Below, in pieces: positions 1 through 9,317 of a stretch of DNA of 39,148 nt. Position 1 is the first letter of the stretch. Every line of letters begins with the position of its first letter. The notes beneath the pieces are model-generated. The model was not told the origin of the DNA. It searched no databases and saw nothing but the letters and a program-made list of their open reading frames with translations. This DNA is from Mycobacterium sp. GA-1841 (lineage in GTDB: Bacteria; Actinomycetota; Actinomycetes; Mycobacteriales; Mycobacteriaceae). The translations under genes were made by a program, and so were the position numbers. The DNA lies in NCBI RefSeq assembly GCF_001954135.1, contig NZ_MBEQ01000011.1, positions 1 to 39,148 of the forward strand, written 5' to 3'.

Positions 1-257
1 CGCGATTCCCGACGGCGGTTCGGTGACCGTGCTCGGGCTCGGGCCCATCGGTGACATGGCGGCCCGCATCGCCCACCATCTCGGTTACCGCGTCATCGCC
101 GTGGACCGGGTCAGGGAACGGCTGGGCCGTGCTGAAGCGCGTGGCATAACGACCATCGACCTCAGCTCGCTGGACGAGCCGGTGGGCGATGCGGGCCGCC
201 ATGTCACCGATGGGCCCGAGCCCGAGCACGGTCACCGAACCGCCGTCGGGAATCGCG
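1..257. repeat. 77-bp perfect inverted repeat at the window edge
   Basis: Bases 1-77 are the exact reverse complement of 181-257. The match breaks at once on the inner side (78 against 180). The 103-base loop (78-180) carries a single-copy piece of the same dehydrogenase gene. Both arms encode the Rossmann glycine motif GLGPIG of that gene, one on each strand. This is what a fold-back (snap-back) join looks like; a true invertible segment is the less likely reading. Confidence 0.95.
2..180 (+). pseudogene. Inverted internal fragment of the alcohol dehydrogenase gene
   Basis: Read on the plus strand from base 2, this stretch encodes the NAD-binding part of a zinc alcohol dehydrogenase: GGSVTVLGLGPIG, then GYRVIAVDRVRERL and ARGITTIDLSSLDE. 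That is the beta-alpha-beta Rossmann start with the acidic end of beta 2 (VD). Residues up to IAH are identical to the minus-strand gene at 181-778. From base 78 on, it supplies the natural continuation that the minus-strand copy lacks. After base 180 the frame runs into its own antisense and loses all similarity. It is therefore not a second gene but the next part of the same gene in flipped orientation. Confidence 0.8.
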
Positions 258-778
258 GCATAGGCGACGGCCTGCCATGCGGTGGGCAGGACATCCGACA
301 GATAGACGTACCGGGAGTCCGGCGGCCCGTCGGGAACCTTGATGTGGGTGAACTGTGCCTGCGGCACCCGCAGGTATTGCGCCTGGCCGCCGGGGACCTG
401 GCCGTACAGCTCCGAGTAACCGAACAGGGCCGCGCCCATCCCCTGATCTCGGACCTGGGTCGTCTCGCACTGGGTGTAGAGCTGCTCATCGCACATGAAG
501 CAGTGCCCGCACGAGATCTGGAACGGGATGACCACCCGATCCCCCACCGAGAGGTTGCCGACGCCGGACCCGACCTCGCGCACGATGCCCATCGGTTCGT
601 GTCCGAGGATGTCGCCGGGATTCATGAACGCACCGAGCACCTCGTAGAGATGCAGATCCGAACCACAGATGTTGGTCGAGGTCACCTCGATGATCGCGTC
701 GGTCGGCTCTTCGATCTCGGGGTCCGGCACGGTATCGACCCGCACATCCCGCCGGCCGTGCCAGGTAACGGCTTTCAC
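181..778 (-). CDS. Zinc-dependent alcohol dehydrogenase, N-terminal part (cut at base 181)
   Basis: Medium-chain zinc-dependent alcohol/aldehyde dehydrogenase, NAD(P)-linked and probably cytosolic. The start is GTG at 778 (MKAVTWHGRRDV), with GGGGAGA upstream at good spacing. About 199 residues are readable. Catalytic zinc ligands are visible in CGSDLH and in GHEPMG. The structural zinc loop is C-x2-C-x2-C-x7-C in CGHCFMCDEQLYTQC. The Rossmann motif GLGPIG follows. The family is usually 340-400 residues, so roughly half the gene is missing. At base 181 the frame leaves the family and continues as antisense of the plus-strand fragment (see the fold-back). The gene is divergent from a flavin reductase-like gene. 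The exact substrate (alcohol or formaldehyde adduct) cannot be told. Confidence 0.88.
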
Positions 779-809
779 AGCTGTCTCCCCTCAGTCTGGA
801 GTGGCCCTG

Positions 810-862
810 CCGGTTTGGACGGACCAGGTGCTGGCTACCCCGGCAGATCGGCACCAAACCGG
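810..862. promoter_or_regulatory. Inverted repeat between divergent dehydrogenase and flavin reductase genes
   Basis: CCGGTTTGG (810-818) and CCAAACCGG (854-862) are perfect 9-base complements, 35 bases apart, in the 118-base gap between two divergent starts (778 and 897). The position suits an operator or looped regulatory site for both genes. The spacing is long for one dimer site, so the function is inferred only. Confidence 0.35.
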
Positions 863-896
863 GGCCAGGTCAAGGAGGGTCGAGGAGAATGATCCG

Positions 897-1391
897 GTGA
901 CCTCAAGCTGGGACGGATTCGACAGGTTCGCCGGACTCCTCGACTACCCGATGTACGTCGTGACCGTGCAGGACGGGACGCGACGGGCCGGCTGCCTGGT
1001 CGGGTTCACCACCCAATCGAGCATCGACCCGCCCCGGTTTCTGGTGGGCTTGTCGAAGAAGAACCACACGCTGACCATCGCGACCTCGGCCGACCACCTC
1101 GGGGTGCATCTGCTGGCCCGAGACGACCTGGACCTGGCGCGGTTGTTCGGCGAAGAGACCGGCGACGAGATCGACAAATTCACCCGGTGCCGCTGGCATT
1201 CCGGCCCCGCCGAGACGCCGATCCTCGACGCCGCACCGGCCTGGTTCGTCGGGGAGATCCTGGACCGGTTCGATCTCGGCGACCACATCGGATATCTGCT
1301 GAAACCCGTTGCGGGACAAGCTCCTGACGACCCACAGCCGTGGATCGAACTGTCCGATGTGACCGACTTCGAGCCCGGGCACGAGGCCTGA
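897..1391 (+). CDS. Flavin reductase-like FMN-binding protein
   Basis: A protein of 164 residues with the split-barrel fold of flavin reductase/HpaC-like proteins. These bind FMN or FAD and pass reducing power from NAD(P)H to free flavin or to a partner oxygenase. The opening YPMYVVTVQDG followed by RAGCLVGFTTQSSIDPPRF is the typical first half (PxxVxVVT, then the G-x-T-x-S-x2-P stretch). KKNHTLTIA and FGVHLL-like strands (here LGVHLLA) follow. The GTG start at 897 is preceded by GAGGAGA (882-888) eight bases away; upstream in-frame codons have no such site. It faces the dehydrogenase across a shared control region, so the two may act together on one substrate. The partner oxygenase, if any, is not visible. 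Confidence 0.82.
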   Translation: MTSSWDGFDRFAGLLDYPMYVVTVQDGTRRAGCLVGFTTQSSIDPPRFLVGLSKKNHTLTIATSADHLGVHLLARDDLDLARLFGEETGDEIDKFTRCRWHSGPAETPILDAAPAWFVGEILDRFDLGDHIGYLLKPVAGQAPDDPQPWIELSDVTDFEPGHEA

Positions 1392-1393
1392 CG

Positions 1394-2113
1394 TCAGCGC
1401 CAGGCGAAGACCGGCTGCTCGAGTTCGGCGACCGGATCGGGCCGTCCCTCCAGCGCCAGCCAACGCAACTGCAGCAACACCGCGCCGGTGGGCGCATGGA
1501 TCAGATCGTTGCCCAACGGGATCTGCACCACCGGACGCGGGCTCTCGGGGATGGTGATGAACCGCGGCGAGTCCGCACGCTGGAGTTGATGCAGCCCCAC
1601 CCGGTAGGCCGCCACCACCTCATCGGGTGAGGGCCGCAGGTCCAGGCGACCACCACCCCAGATCACCACCGGGGTGATGACATATCCCGAACGGGTCGGA
1701 TAGTCGTCGAGCAGACCCAACACCGCCGAATCGGGCAGGCTCACGCCGACCTCCTCGTCGAGTTCGCGCAGGGCGGCCTCGATCGCGTCTTCCCCCGGAT
1801 CCAGCCGACCGCCCGGCAACGCCCACTGCGCCGCGTGCGACGACAGCCGAGAAGTCCTACGGCACAACAGGAAAGCCGCCCCACCGGATACGTCGACCAT
1901 GCGACCGTCCAGCCCGGGCTCCGGCATCGGCCGGCCATCGATCCACTCATCGACCGGAGCGGGGTCCACCCGGTCCTCCCCGAGTTCGGAGTCCACCAGA
2001 ACCACGGCCACCGCGGCATGGCGTTTCGTCGGGTCGGTGACGGAGCGGCGTCGGTGTCCCGCCAGATGCGTCCCGATCCGGTCCCGCAGCGCGTCGTCGT
2101 AGGCGATCGTCAC
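1394..2113 (-). CDS. NUDIX hydrolase
   Basis: A 239-residue hydrolase that should cleave a nucleoside diphosphate linked to another group, with Mg2+ or Mn2+. The Nudix box is complete at residues 102-124: G-x5-E-x7-REL-x-EE-x-GV. The roughly 75 residues in front of the fold and the long tail make it larger than MutT-type enzymes and nearer to the CoA-pyrophosphatase or ADP-ribose type, but no substrate motif is certain. The start taken is GTG at 2113 (MTIAYDDALRD). The frame is open further upstream, but that part overlaps the neighbouring gene and looks non-coding. It lies 13 bases downstream of the NTF2-like gene on the same strand, so the two are probably co-transcribed. It converges tail to tail with the flavin reductase gene, with a 2-base gap. 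Confidence 0.85.
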   Translation of the reverse strand: MTIAYDDALRDRIGTHLAGHRRRSVTDPTKRHAAVAVVLVDSELGEDRVDPAPVDEWIDGRPMPEPGLDGRMVDVSGGAAFLLCRRTSRLSSHAAQWALPGGRLDPGEDAIEAALRELDEEVGVSLPDSAVLGLLDDYPTRSGYVITPVVIWGGGRLDLRPSPDEVVAAYRVGLHQLQRADSPRFITIPESPRPVVQIPLGNDLIHAPTGAVLLQLRWLALEGRPDPVAELEQPVFAWR

Positions 2114-2126
2114 TGCTCGACCATAT

Positions 2127-2513
2127 TCAGCCGGCCGGCTGGTCCGCTTTGCGGGTCTGCTGATACAGCGCGAGCCGCCAGGTTCCCTCGACGCGGTGGT
2201 AGACGCTGGACATCGCGCCGACGAACGCCGGCTCGTCTCCGTCGCGGTAGGCCGTGCCGACATAGACCAGGACGGCAGTGTCGTCGTCGAGGGCGATCGC
2301 ATGCACCCCGCTGATCTCATAGGCGCGCCACGGCGGCGAGGAGGCCAACGCACTGACGACGGTGTTGCGATCCATCACCATGCCGTTGGCCAGCACCATG
2401 ACAGCGTCGGGAAGCATCAGCTCGCCGTAAAAATCGGCGCCGCTCGACTCGCACAGCGCGTCCCATCCGGCCCGTTCGATGTGCAGGAGTTCATCGAGTA
2501 ATGGACTGGTCAT
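2127..2513 (-). CDS. NTF2-like (SnoaL/DUF4440-type) protein
   Basis: A 128-residue cone-fold protein of the NTF2-like superfamily. Features include the N-terminal helix (LLDELLHIERAGWDAL), a mid-strand pair and the closing strands SSVYHRVEGTWRLALYQQT, a very common end for this family. Members are small enzymes, ligand binders or accessory domains, and no catalytic residue set can be assigned here. It starts with ATG at 2513, in the 72-base gap before the cutinase gene on the other strand. It is first in a two-gene unit with the NUDIX gene. Confidence 0.75.
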   Translation of the reverse strand: MTSPLLDELLHIERAGWDALCESSGADFYGELMLPDAVMVLANGMVMDRNTVVSALASSPPWRAYEISGVHAIALDDDTAVLVYVGTAYRDGDEPAFVGAMSSVYHRVEGTWRLALYQQTRKADQPAG

Positions 2514-2585
2514 CGCAGTGCAATACCCGCTGCGCGAGGCCGGTACGCCTGGGCATTGCTGTGAAAAGAGTGGTAAAAGTGGTTA

Positions 2586-3275
2586 GTGGGTATAGGCAGG
2601 CGAGTGGGACGAAGAACTTGCCGGACCGGCATCGCAGTGGTGGCTGCAGCTGCCGCGCTGGGCACACCCGCGCCTCCGGTGGCAACCGCCGCACCGGACT
2701 GCCCCGACATCGAAGTGGTCTTCGCCCGCGGCACCGACGAGCCCGCCGGCATCGGCAACGTCGGCAAGGCGTTCGTCGACACGCTGCGCCCCATGGTCAA
2801 AGGCTCGACGGTAGGTACCTACGCGGTGCAGTACCCCGCCTCCTGGGATTTCATGAAGGCTGCCGCCGGGGCCACCGACATGAGCAAACGCGTCCAGGCC
2901 ACCGCGGCGCGCTGCCCCAAGACGAAGATCGTGATGGGCGGCTACTCGCAAGGCGCGGCTGTGGTCGACGTCGTGGCCACCTCACCGATCGCCGGTCTGG
3001 GTTACAACGCACCGCTGCCCGCCACCGTCGTCCCCCGGATCGCGTCGGTCGTGGTCTTCGGCAACCCGTCGGCGCGCCTTGGTCAGCCGCTGACCCGGAT
3101 GAGCCCGGACTTCGGCGCCAGAACCGCGGATCTGTGCAACACCAATGACCCGATCTGTTCGCTCGGCCGGGACTGGAATGCCCACATCACCTATCCGAAA
3201 ACGGGCCTGATCAAGCTCGCCGCGCAGTGGGTGACGCGTCACGTCAACGCCCCGGCGCCCGCCGCTCGGCGTTGA
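2586..3275 (+). CDS. Secreted cutinase-family esterase
   Basis: A serine esterase of the cutinase family (mycobacterial Culp type) that hydrolyses esters or lipids outside the cell. The N terminus has arginines, then a hydrophobic run (GIAVVAAAAALGTP), and likely signal cleavage near ATAA before PDCPDIEVVFARGTDE, the usual start of the mature domain. The nucleophile serine sits in GGYSQGA. The Asp is in CNTNDPIC, between two cysteines that pair in the family, and the His is in WNAHITY. Length (229 residues) fits. GTG at 2586 is used; GTG at 2604 is a good alternative with AGGCAGG just upstream, and either leaves a full signal peptide. It converges with desA3 (3-base gap). Confidence 0.92.
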   Translation: MGIGRRVGRRTCRTGIAVVAAAAALGTPAPPVATAAPDCPDIEVVFARGTDEPAGIGNVGKAFVDTLRPMVKGSTVGTYAVQYPASWDFMKAAAGATDMSKRVQATAARCPKTKIVMGGYSQGAAVVDVVATSPIAGLGYNAPLPATVVPRIASVVVFGNPSARLGQPLTRMSPDFGARTADLCNTNDPICSLGRDWNAHITYPKTGLIKLAAQWVTRHVNAPAPAARR

Positions 3276-3278
3276 CGC

Positions 3279-4517
3279 TCACCTCAGGGCGATACTGCCG
3301 GTTTCCAACTCGCGCAACGCCGTTCTCAACCCTCGGCGCCGGCCGGTACGCGGATCCACCCCGAAGCTCTCGCGCATGCCGGCCCGCACCCGGAACTTGA
3401 GCTCGGAATGCGTTTCCGGGGCATCGTCGACAGTGGCCGTCAACAGCTTGTCCGGCAAGGCCAGTTTCAATATGGTCCAGAACGACTGAAAGTATTGGCG
3501 CGGAAGCGATCCGGTGGTGTAGGGCAGGTCGTACTTGTCGCACAACGCCCGCACCTTCCCGCTGATCTCGGCGTAGCGGTTACTCGGCAGGTCGGGAAAC
3601 AGGTGGTGCTCGATCTGGTAGCACAGATTACCGCTCATGAACGCCATCACCGGGCCCGCGTGGAAGTTCGCCGAGCCGAGCATCTGCCGCAGGTACCACT
3701 CCCCCGAGGTCTCGGCGTCGAACTCCTCGCGGGTGAACTTCTCTGCACCATCGGGGAAATGACCACAGAAGATGACGGCGTAGGCCCAGTAGTTTCGGAT
3801 CAGGTTCGCGACGATGTTGGCCTTCAGCGTGTGTTTCCAGTTCGGCCCGGACAGCGCGGGGAACACCAGATAGTCCTTGCCCGCCTGCTTGCCGACCTTC
3901 TTGCCGATCACCCGTAGGTCTTTGCGGACTTCGGCCAGCGATTTCTCACCCTTGCGGTACCTCGTGGTCTCCAGGCCGTGCGCGGCCACACCCCACTCGA
4001 ACAGTGTGCCGAGCAACAGGTTGTAGATCGGATTACCGATCATCCACCGCTCCCAGCGCTGATCGCGCGTCAGTCGCATGATGCCGTAACCGATGTCGTC
4101 GTCCAGTCCGACGACGTTGGTGTACTTGTGGTGGATGAAGTTGTGGGATTTCTTCCAGTGCACACTCGGCGCTGTGGTGTCCCATTCCCACTCCGTGGAG
4201 TGAATCTCGGGATCGTTCATCCAGTCCCACTGGCCGTGGATGATGTTGTGCCCGAGCTCCATGTTCTCGATGATCTTCGCGGCGGCGAGCATGCCGATGC
4301 CGGCGTACCGGGCGATCCGGTTTCTACTGGCCAGCAACGCCACTCGGCCGCCGGCGGCAAGGACCCGCTGCAGCTGGATGGTGCGCCGGATGTATCGGGC
4401 GTCGCGTGCGCCGCGCGACTCCTCGATGTCGGCGCGGATCGCGTCGAGTTCGGCGGCGAGTGCCTCCACATCGGTCTCGGTCAGATGTGCATATTGCTTG
4501 ATGTCGGTGATGGCCAT
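3279..4517 (-). CDS. desA3: DesA3-type membrane acyl-CoA/fatty acid desaturase
   Basis: A membrane-bound di-iron desaturase matching, from memory, M. tuberculosis DesA3 (Rv3229c), the stearoyl-CoA delta-9 desaturase that makes oleate. All three histidine boxes are present: H90-N-I-I-H94, H125-N-F-I-H-H130 and Q-I-E-H-H at 301-305. Hydrophobic segments surround them. The start is ATG at 4517 (MAITDIKQ), with AGGAG just upstream. An in-frame GTG at 4547 is possible but would cover that site and overlap the upstream gene. It is 412 residues, near the family length. The flavin/2Fe-2S reductase ends 26 bases upstream, so the electron donor and the desaturase form one operon, as Rv3230c-Rv3229c do in M. 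tuberculosis. Confidence 0.93.
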   Translation of the reverse strand: MAITDIKQYAHLTETDVEALAAELDAIRADIEESRGARDARYIRRTIQLQRVLAAGGRVALLASRNRIARYAGIGMLAAAKIIENMELGHNIIHGQWDWMNDPEIHSTEWEWDTTAPSVHWKKSHNFIHHKYTNVVGLDDDIGYGIMRLTRDQRWERWMIGNPIYNLLLGTLFEWGVAAHGLETTRYRKGEKSLAEVRKDLRVIGKKVGKQAGKDYLVFPALSGPNWKHTLKANIVANLIRNYWAYAVIFCGHFPDGAEKFTREEFDAETSGEWYLRQMLGSANFHAGPVMAFMSGNLCYQIEHHLFPDLPSNRYAEISGKVRALCDKYDLPYTTGSLPRQYFQSFWTILKLALPDKLLTATVDDAPETHSELKFRVRAGMRESFGVDPRTGRRRGLRTALRELETGSIALR

Positions 4518-4543
4518 GTTTCTCCTGGACAGGTCGGCGGTGC

Positions 4544-5683
4544 TCACACGTTCAGCGTGCAGTTTCCCGAGGCAGTCGAAATGCAGGTGTTGATCCGGTC
4601 GCCCGCGCCGTGCTCCTGACCGGACCGGGAGTCGCGGACGTGTCCGGCTTCCAGCGGCAGGACACAGGTCTGGCAGATCCCCATCCGGCAGCCGAACGGC
4701 ATCTGGATTCCGACCTTCTCCCCCGCTTCCAAAAGCGATGTCGCGCCGTCGATCTCGATGGACTTGTCGGAAATCGCGAAGGTGACGGTGCCACCCTCGC
4801 CGCCCCGGTCGGTGCGGGCGATCACGAACCGTTCGGTGTGCAGGTTGTCGACCCGGTCGGCCGCCGTCCAGAGGGACTCGAGGGTGTCGAGCATCTCCGG
4901 TGGCCCACAGGCCCAGGTGGGTCGCTCGGTCCAGTCCGGGACGATGTCGGCCAGCGCGGTGCCGAAGTCGAGGTGCCCCTGATCATCGGTGAGGTGCAGG
5001 TGCAGCCGGTATCCACTGAGATGCCGCTCCAGACCGCGTAATTCGTCGTGGAAGATCACGCTGTCGGCGGACGGGGCCGAGTGGATGTGCACGATGGCGG
5101 GGTTGTGCCCGCGATGCTGAAGAGACCGGAGCATCGCCATGATCGGCGTGATGCCACTGCCTGCCGACACCAGCAGCAGCTTGGCCGGCGGCGGGTCGGG
5201 CAGCGCGAAGTCTCCCCGCGGCGAGGCGAGCCGCACAATCGTCCCCGGCTTCACCCCGTTGACCAGGTGGGTGGACAGGAACCCCTCGGGGGTCGCCTTG
5301 ACCGTGATCGAGATGAGGTCCGCCTTGCGCTGCGGAACCGACGTCAACGAATACGACCGCCAGTGCCAGCGACCGTCGATGTACAGACCGATGCCCACGT
5401 ACTGGCCTGGTTTGTAGTCACCGGAGAAACCCCAACCGGGTTTGATCGTGACGGTGGCAGAATCCGCTGTCTCCTTGCTGACCGCGACGACCTCTCCACG
5501 CAGTTCACGGGCCGACCACAGCGGGTTTAGCAGCTTGAGATAGTCATCCGGCAGCAACGGTGTGGTGGCCCGGGCCACCAGCCCACGCAGCATGTTGACG
5601 TTGCGCCCAGACGCCGTCTCGACACCTCGTGCCGGCTTTTCGGTCCAGCGGGTCAATCGTCGTAGGGCCTGGGTCATCGGCAT
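4544..5683 (-). CDS. Flavin/2Fe-2S reductase, electron donor of the desaturase
   Basis: An NAD(P)H-dependent oxidoreductase with a ferredoxin tail, like Rv3230c, which feeds electrons to DesA3. The order is FAD domain with R-S-Y-S (WRSYSLTS), NAD(P) domain with [11 protein letters not shown] and the CGPPEML stretch (here ACGPPEML), then a C-terminal plant-type ferredoxin. The cluster cysteines are at 332, 337, 340 and 367 (C-x4-C-x2-C-x26-C) when counted from the start used. The start is ATG at 5683 (MPMTQALRR), with GAGG eight bases upstream. A longer frame from ATG at 5722 has no visible ribosome site. No signal peptide is visible, so it should act at the cytosolic face of the membrane. It is the upstream member of a two-gene unit with desA3. 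Confidence 0.9.
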   Translation of the reverse strand: MPMTQALRRLTRWTEKPARGVETASGRNVNMLRGLVARATTPLLPDDYLKLLNPLWSARELRGEVVAVSKETADSATVTIKPGWGFSGDYKPGQYVGIGLYIDGRWHWRSYSLTSVPQRKADLISITVKATPEGFLSTHLVNGVKPGTIVRLASPRGDFALPDPPPAKLLLVSAGSGITPIMAMLRSLQHRGHNPAIVHIHSAPSADSVIFHDELRGLERHLSGYRLHLHLTDDQGHLDFGTALADIVPDWTERPTWACGPPEMLDTLESLWTAADRVDNLHTERFVIARTDRGGEGGTVTFAISDKSIEIDGATSLLEAGEKVGIQMPFGCRMGICQTCVLPLEAGHVRDSRSGQEHGAGDRINTCISTASGNCTLNV

Positions 5684-5752
5684 CGACCGGGCCTCGGTCC
5701 GAACCGCGAGATTGGTGAACACATGTATGCCGACTACCCACTCGGGCTCAGC

Positions 5753-6592
5753 TCACACGTCAGCCTCACGTCCGATCAGAACCGGGTAGAGAACGTGGGT
5801 CCCCGGTAGCCCCTTCAGCTCGACCTCCCGCGGAGCACCCAGCGCGACGTCATCGAGAGGTCTGACCGCCTCCCCGACCGGCCCGCTGACCAGGATCTCG
5901 CCGCCGTCGGCCTGACCGGCGACCCGGGCCGCCATCGCGACGTCCAGCCCGAACAGATCGTCGCCGCGGCGCACCGAAGTACCCATGTGCACCCCGATCC
6001 GCACCCGGATCGCCTCCCAGCGCTGCGGATTCTCGGCGAGCGCACGCTGGACATCCGTGGCGAACCGCACCGCGTTCTCCGGATCGGCGAACGCGATCAT
6101 GAACCCGTCACCCTGGGTCTTGACGACGTGACCGCCGTGCTTGTCCACCTGGGACTGCACCAGCTTGTTGTGCTTCTCCAGCAGCTTCACCCAGGCCCGG
6201 TCGCCCATCGCCGCGTTGTATTCGGTCGAGCTCTCGATGTCGGAGAAAACGATGACGACGCGCCCGTCGGCGGTCAGCCGCGCCAGATCCGGGCGTTCGA
6301 CCTGGGCCCAACCGGCCAGATCCTCGATGGAGTTGCGCACCGTCGCGCCCAGCCCCTTGTTGATCAGCATGTCCGCGGTCTGGAAGACGGTCTTGATCGC
6401 CAATGGCGCGACACCGCGACGCCGTCTGCGCTTGCGGTCCTCATCCTCGGCCTGCATGCGCTCGATCTGGCGGCGGGCCGTCGTCAACTGCCGTCGGCTC
6501 ACGAGGAACAGCACCAGGAACGTGACGAACGCCGCGAAGAGCAGGATGACGATGCCCAACAACACGGCCTCGGTGGTGGTCGGTGTCGGCAC
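5753..6592 (-). CDS. Membrane-anchored class III nucleotide cyclase
   Basis: A protein of 279 residues: one N-terminal membrane helix (about 8-30, [22 protein letters not shown]), a basic linker (RKRRRRRG) and a class III cyclase domain. The metal aspartates are in VFSDIESS and in KTQGDGF. The lysine of KTQGDG and the Asp eleven residues before the catalytic Arg (GDDLFG) match the ATP-selecting pair of adenylyl cyclases. The transition-state Arg is present in AMAAR, but the partner Asn, four residues earlier, is Ala. It is therefore a probable adenylyl cyclase of lowered or altered activity. The start is GTG at 6592; there is open frame upstream but no coding character. It is divergent from the helicase operon. 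Confidence 0.85.
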   Translation of the reverse strand: MPTPTTTEAVLLGIVILLFAAFVTFLVLFLVSRRQLTTARRQIERMQAEDEDRKRRRRRGVAPLAIKTVFQTADMLINKGLGATVRNSIEDLAGWAQVERPDLARLTADGRVVIVFSDIESSTEYNAAMGDRAWVKLLEKHNKLVQSQVDKHGGHVVKTQGDGFMIAFADPENAVRFATDVQRALAENPQRWEAIRVRIGVHMGTSVRRGDDLFGLDVAMAARVAGQADGGEILVSGPVGEAVRPLDDVALGAPREVELKGLPGTHVLYPVLIGREADV

Positions 6593-6672
6593 CCATTGAT
6601 TATCGCCGTGATCGTTCAGATGCCCGCAGGCGACTACCAGCCAGGGCAGTTCGGATAGCGACGCAGCGCTCG

Positions 6673-6728
6673 CGTTGGTAACGCTGTGGCGGCCCAACAG
6701 CCTGTTTTCCGCCACAGCGTTACGAACG
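6673..6728. promoter_or_regulatory. Large hairpin/dyad in the cyclase-helicase divergent region
   Basis: GTAACGCTGTGGCGG (6678-6692) is the exact reverse complement of 6709-6723. With one mismatch the arms extend to 20 bases each (6673-6692 and 6709-6728) around a 16-base loop. It lies between divergent starts at 6592 and 6783 and has no T-run, so a bidirectional operator or an RNA leader structure is likelier than a terminator. Confidence 0.6.
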
Positions 6729-6782
6729 TGGACCGTGCCCGGGGATCGGCGCGGTGAACCAACTGGCACGCTGGTCATCAAT

Positions 6783-9317
6783 ATGACCACTCCGCTGCTC
6801 GACGATCCGAACGACCTCTCGGCACTACAGGCCAAGGGCGGCGACGCCGACGCGCTGTTCACCGACTTCGCCGCCTGGGCCGAGGCCAACGGCACCACGC
6901 TGTACCCGGCGCAGGAGGAGGCGCTGATCGAACTGGTCAGCGGAGCGAACGTGATCCTCGCGACGCCGACCGGATCGGGCAAGTCGCTGGTGGCCACCGG
7001 GGCGATCTATGCGGCACTCGCCGCGGACCGCGTCAGTTTCTACACCGCCCCGATCAAGGCGTTGGTCAGCGAAAAGTTCTTCGCGCTGTGCAATGTGTTC
7101 GGGGCCGACAACGTCGGCATGCTCACCGGGGACGCATCGGTGAACGCCGACGCCCCGATCATCGCCTGCACCGCCGAGATCCTGGCCAACCTGGCTTTGC
7201 GCGAGGGCGCCGATGCTGACATCGGCCTGGTGGTGATGGACGAGTTCCACTTCTATGGCGACCCGGACCGCGGCTGGGCCTGGCAGGTACCGCTGCTGGA
7301 ACTGCCCAAGGCCCAGTTCCTGCTGATGTCGGCGACCCTCGGCGATGTCACGTTCCTACGCGAGGACCTGACCCGCCGCACCGGACGGCCCACGGCGTTG
7401 GTGGCCGGCGCGCAGCGGCCCGTCCCGCTGTTCTTCTCCTACGCCACCACCGCCATGCACGAGACGATCGCCGACCTGCTTCAGACCAAGCAGGCGCCGA
7501 TCTACGTCGTGCACTTCACCCAGGCTTCGGCGCTGGAGCGGGCGCAGGCACTGATGAGCGTCAACGTCTGCACCAAAGAGGAGAAGGCTGCGATCGCCGA
7601 GATGATCGGTGCGTTCCGCTTCTCGACGACCTTCGGGGCCACGCTGTCGCGGCTGGTGCGCCACGGCATCGGCGTCCACCACGCCGGCATGCTGCCCAAA
7701 TACCGCCGCCTGGTGGAACAGTTGGCCCAGGCCGGGCTGCTCAAGGTGATCTGCGGCACCGACACGCTCGGTGTGGGCATCAACGTGCCGATCCGCACCG
7801 TGGTGTTCTCGGCGCTGTCCAAGTACGACGGGACCCGGATGCGGCTGCTCAATGCCCGCGAGTTCCATCAGATCGCCGGGCGGGCCGGCCGGGCCGGCTA
7901 CGACACCGCAGGCACCGTCGTGGTGCAGGCCCCCGACCACGAGGTAGAGAACCTCAAGCAGTTCGCCAAAGTGGCCGACGATCCGAAGAAACGCCGAAAA
8001 CTGGTGCGCCGCAAGGCTCCTGAGGGCATGGTGCCGTGGGGAGAGAACACCATGAGCCGGTTGATGGACGCTGCGCCGGAGGCGTTGACCAGCAACATGC
8101 GGGTGTCCACCGCGATGATCCTCGACGTGGTGGACCGTCCCGGCGACCCGTTCGAGGCGATGCGCCGACTGCTCACCGACAACCACGAACCGCGCAAGCG
8201 TCAGCTGAAGCACATCCGAGAGGCCGTCGGCATCGCCCGGTCCTTGTTACAGGCCGGCGTGGTGGAACGACTCGACGAACCCGAGGCCGATGGTCGCCGC
8301 TACCGGCTGACCGTCGACCTGCCGCCGGATTTCGCACTCAACCAACCACTGTCGACGTTCGCGCTGGCCGCGGTGGACGTGCTGGACCCCGAGTCGGAAA
8401 CTTATGCGCTGGATGTGGTTTCGGTGATCGAGGCGACGTTGGAAGACCCCCGCCAGATCCTGGCCGCGCAGCTGAACAAGGCCAGGGGCGAAGCGGTCGC
8501 CGAGATGAAGGCCGAGGGCATCGAGTACGACGAACGCATCGAACTGCTCGACGAGGTCACCTATCCCAAGCCGCTGGCCGAACTGCTCGAACACACCTAC
8601 GAGGTCTACCGGCAGACCAATCCGTGGGCCGCCGACGGGCATCTGTCGCCCAAGTCGGTGGTGCGTGAGATGTGGGAACGGGCGTTGACCTTCCGCGAAT
8701 ACATCAGCCTCTACGGCCTGACCCGCTCCGAAGGCGCGGTGCTGCGCTACCTGTCCGATGCGTTCAAGGCGCTGCGCTCGGGTGTGCCGACGGCGGCCCG
8801 CACCGAGCAACTGGCCGACATCGTCGAGTGGCTCGGCGAATTGGTGCGCCAGGTGGATTCGAGCCTGCTCGACGAGTGGGAACAACTCACCAGTCCCGAT
8901 CAACCGCACGACATTCCGGTCGCGGTGCCGGCCCGGCCACGTCCGCTCACCGGCAACGAGCGGGCCTTCACCGCAATGGTGCGCAATGCGTTGTTCCGGC
9001 GGGTGGAGCTGTTCGCCCGGGCCCGCTGGGACGAGCTGGGCGCGCTGGACAATGGGTCCGGTTGGACGGCCGATCGCTGGGCCGACGTGGGCGAGGACTA
9101 TTTCGACGAGCATGCCGAGGTGGGCACCGGAGCCGACGCGCGCGGGCCGGCGTTGCTGATCTTCGACCGGCAACCGCAGGTGTGGCGGGTACGACAGATC
9201 CTCGATGATCCGGCCGGAGATCACGATTGGGGATTCGACGTGGAGGTGGACCTGGCCGCGAGCGACGAAGAGGGGGCCGCGGTGCTGCGTATCGTCGACG
9301 CCGGACGGATGGGATGA
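6783..9317 (+). CDS. Ski2-like DEAD/DEAH-box helicase (DUF3516 type)
   Basis: An 844-residue superfamily 2 helicase of the actinobacterial DUF3516 group, related to the Ski2/HelY RNA helicases; it is expected to unwind RNA or RNA/DNA using ATP in the cytosol. Motif I is ATPTGSGKS (60-68), motif II DEFH (153-156), motif III SATLGD (from about 183), and motif [12 protein letters not shown] (from 363). The C-terminal 400 residues are the helical part typical of this family. The start is ATG at 6783 (MTTPLLDD). No clear ribosome site precedes it, so a leaderless or structured start is possible given the hairpin 55 bases upstream. Its stop overlaps the next start (ATGA). It heads a four-gene operon. 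Confidence 0.9.
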   Translation: MTTPLLDDPNDLSALQAKGGDADALFTDFAAWAEANGTTLYPAQEEALIELVSGANVILATPTGSGKSLVATGAIYAALAADRVSFYTAPIKALVSEKFFALCNVFGADNVGMLTGDASVNADAPIIACTAEILANLALREGADADIGLVVMDEFHFYGDPDRGWAWQVPLLELPKAQFLLMSATLGDVTFLREDLTRRTGRPTALVAGAQRPVPLFFSYATTAMHETIADLLQTKQAPIYVVHFTQASALERAQALMSVNVCTKEEKAAIAEMIGAFRFSTTFGATLSRLVRHGIGVHHAGMLPKYRRLVEQLAQAGLLKVICGTDTLGVGINVPIRTVVFSALSKYDGTRMRLLNAREFHQIAGRAGRAGYDTAGTVVVQAPDHEVENLKQFAKVADDPKKRRKLVRRKAPEGMVPWGENTMSRLMDAAPEALTSNMRVSTAMILDVVDRPGDPFEAMRRLLTDNHEPRKRQLKHIREAVGIARSLLQAGVVERLDEPEADGRRYRLTVDLPPDFALNQPLSTFALAAVDVLDPESETYALDVVSVIEATLEDPRQILAAQLNKARGEAVAEMKAEGIEYDERIELLDEVTYPKPLAELLEHTYEVYRQTNPWAADGHLSPKSVVREMWERALTFREYISLYGLTRSEGAVLRYLSDAFKALRSGVPTAARTEQLADIVEWLGELVRQVDSSLLDEWEQLTSPDQPHDIPVAVPARPRPLTGNERAFTAMVRNALFRRVELFARARWDELGALDNGSGWTADRWADVGEDYFDEHAEVGTGADARGPALLIFDRQPQVWRVRQILDDPAGDHDWGFDVEVDLAASDEEGAAVLRIVDAGRMG

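Noticed and set aside
1..257. Phase-variable invertible DNA segment
   Set aside because: No recombinase is near, and neither orientation of the loop would restore a full dehydrogenase gene; an assembly or read artefact explains it better.
23..892. Long plus-strand open frame opening with a dehydrogenase-like N terminus
   Set aside because: Only bases 2-180 encode dehydrogenase; the rest is antisense of the minus-strand gene and exists because of the fold-back.
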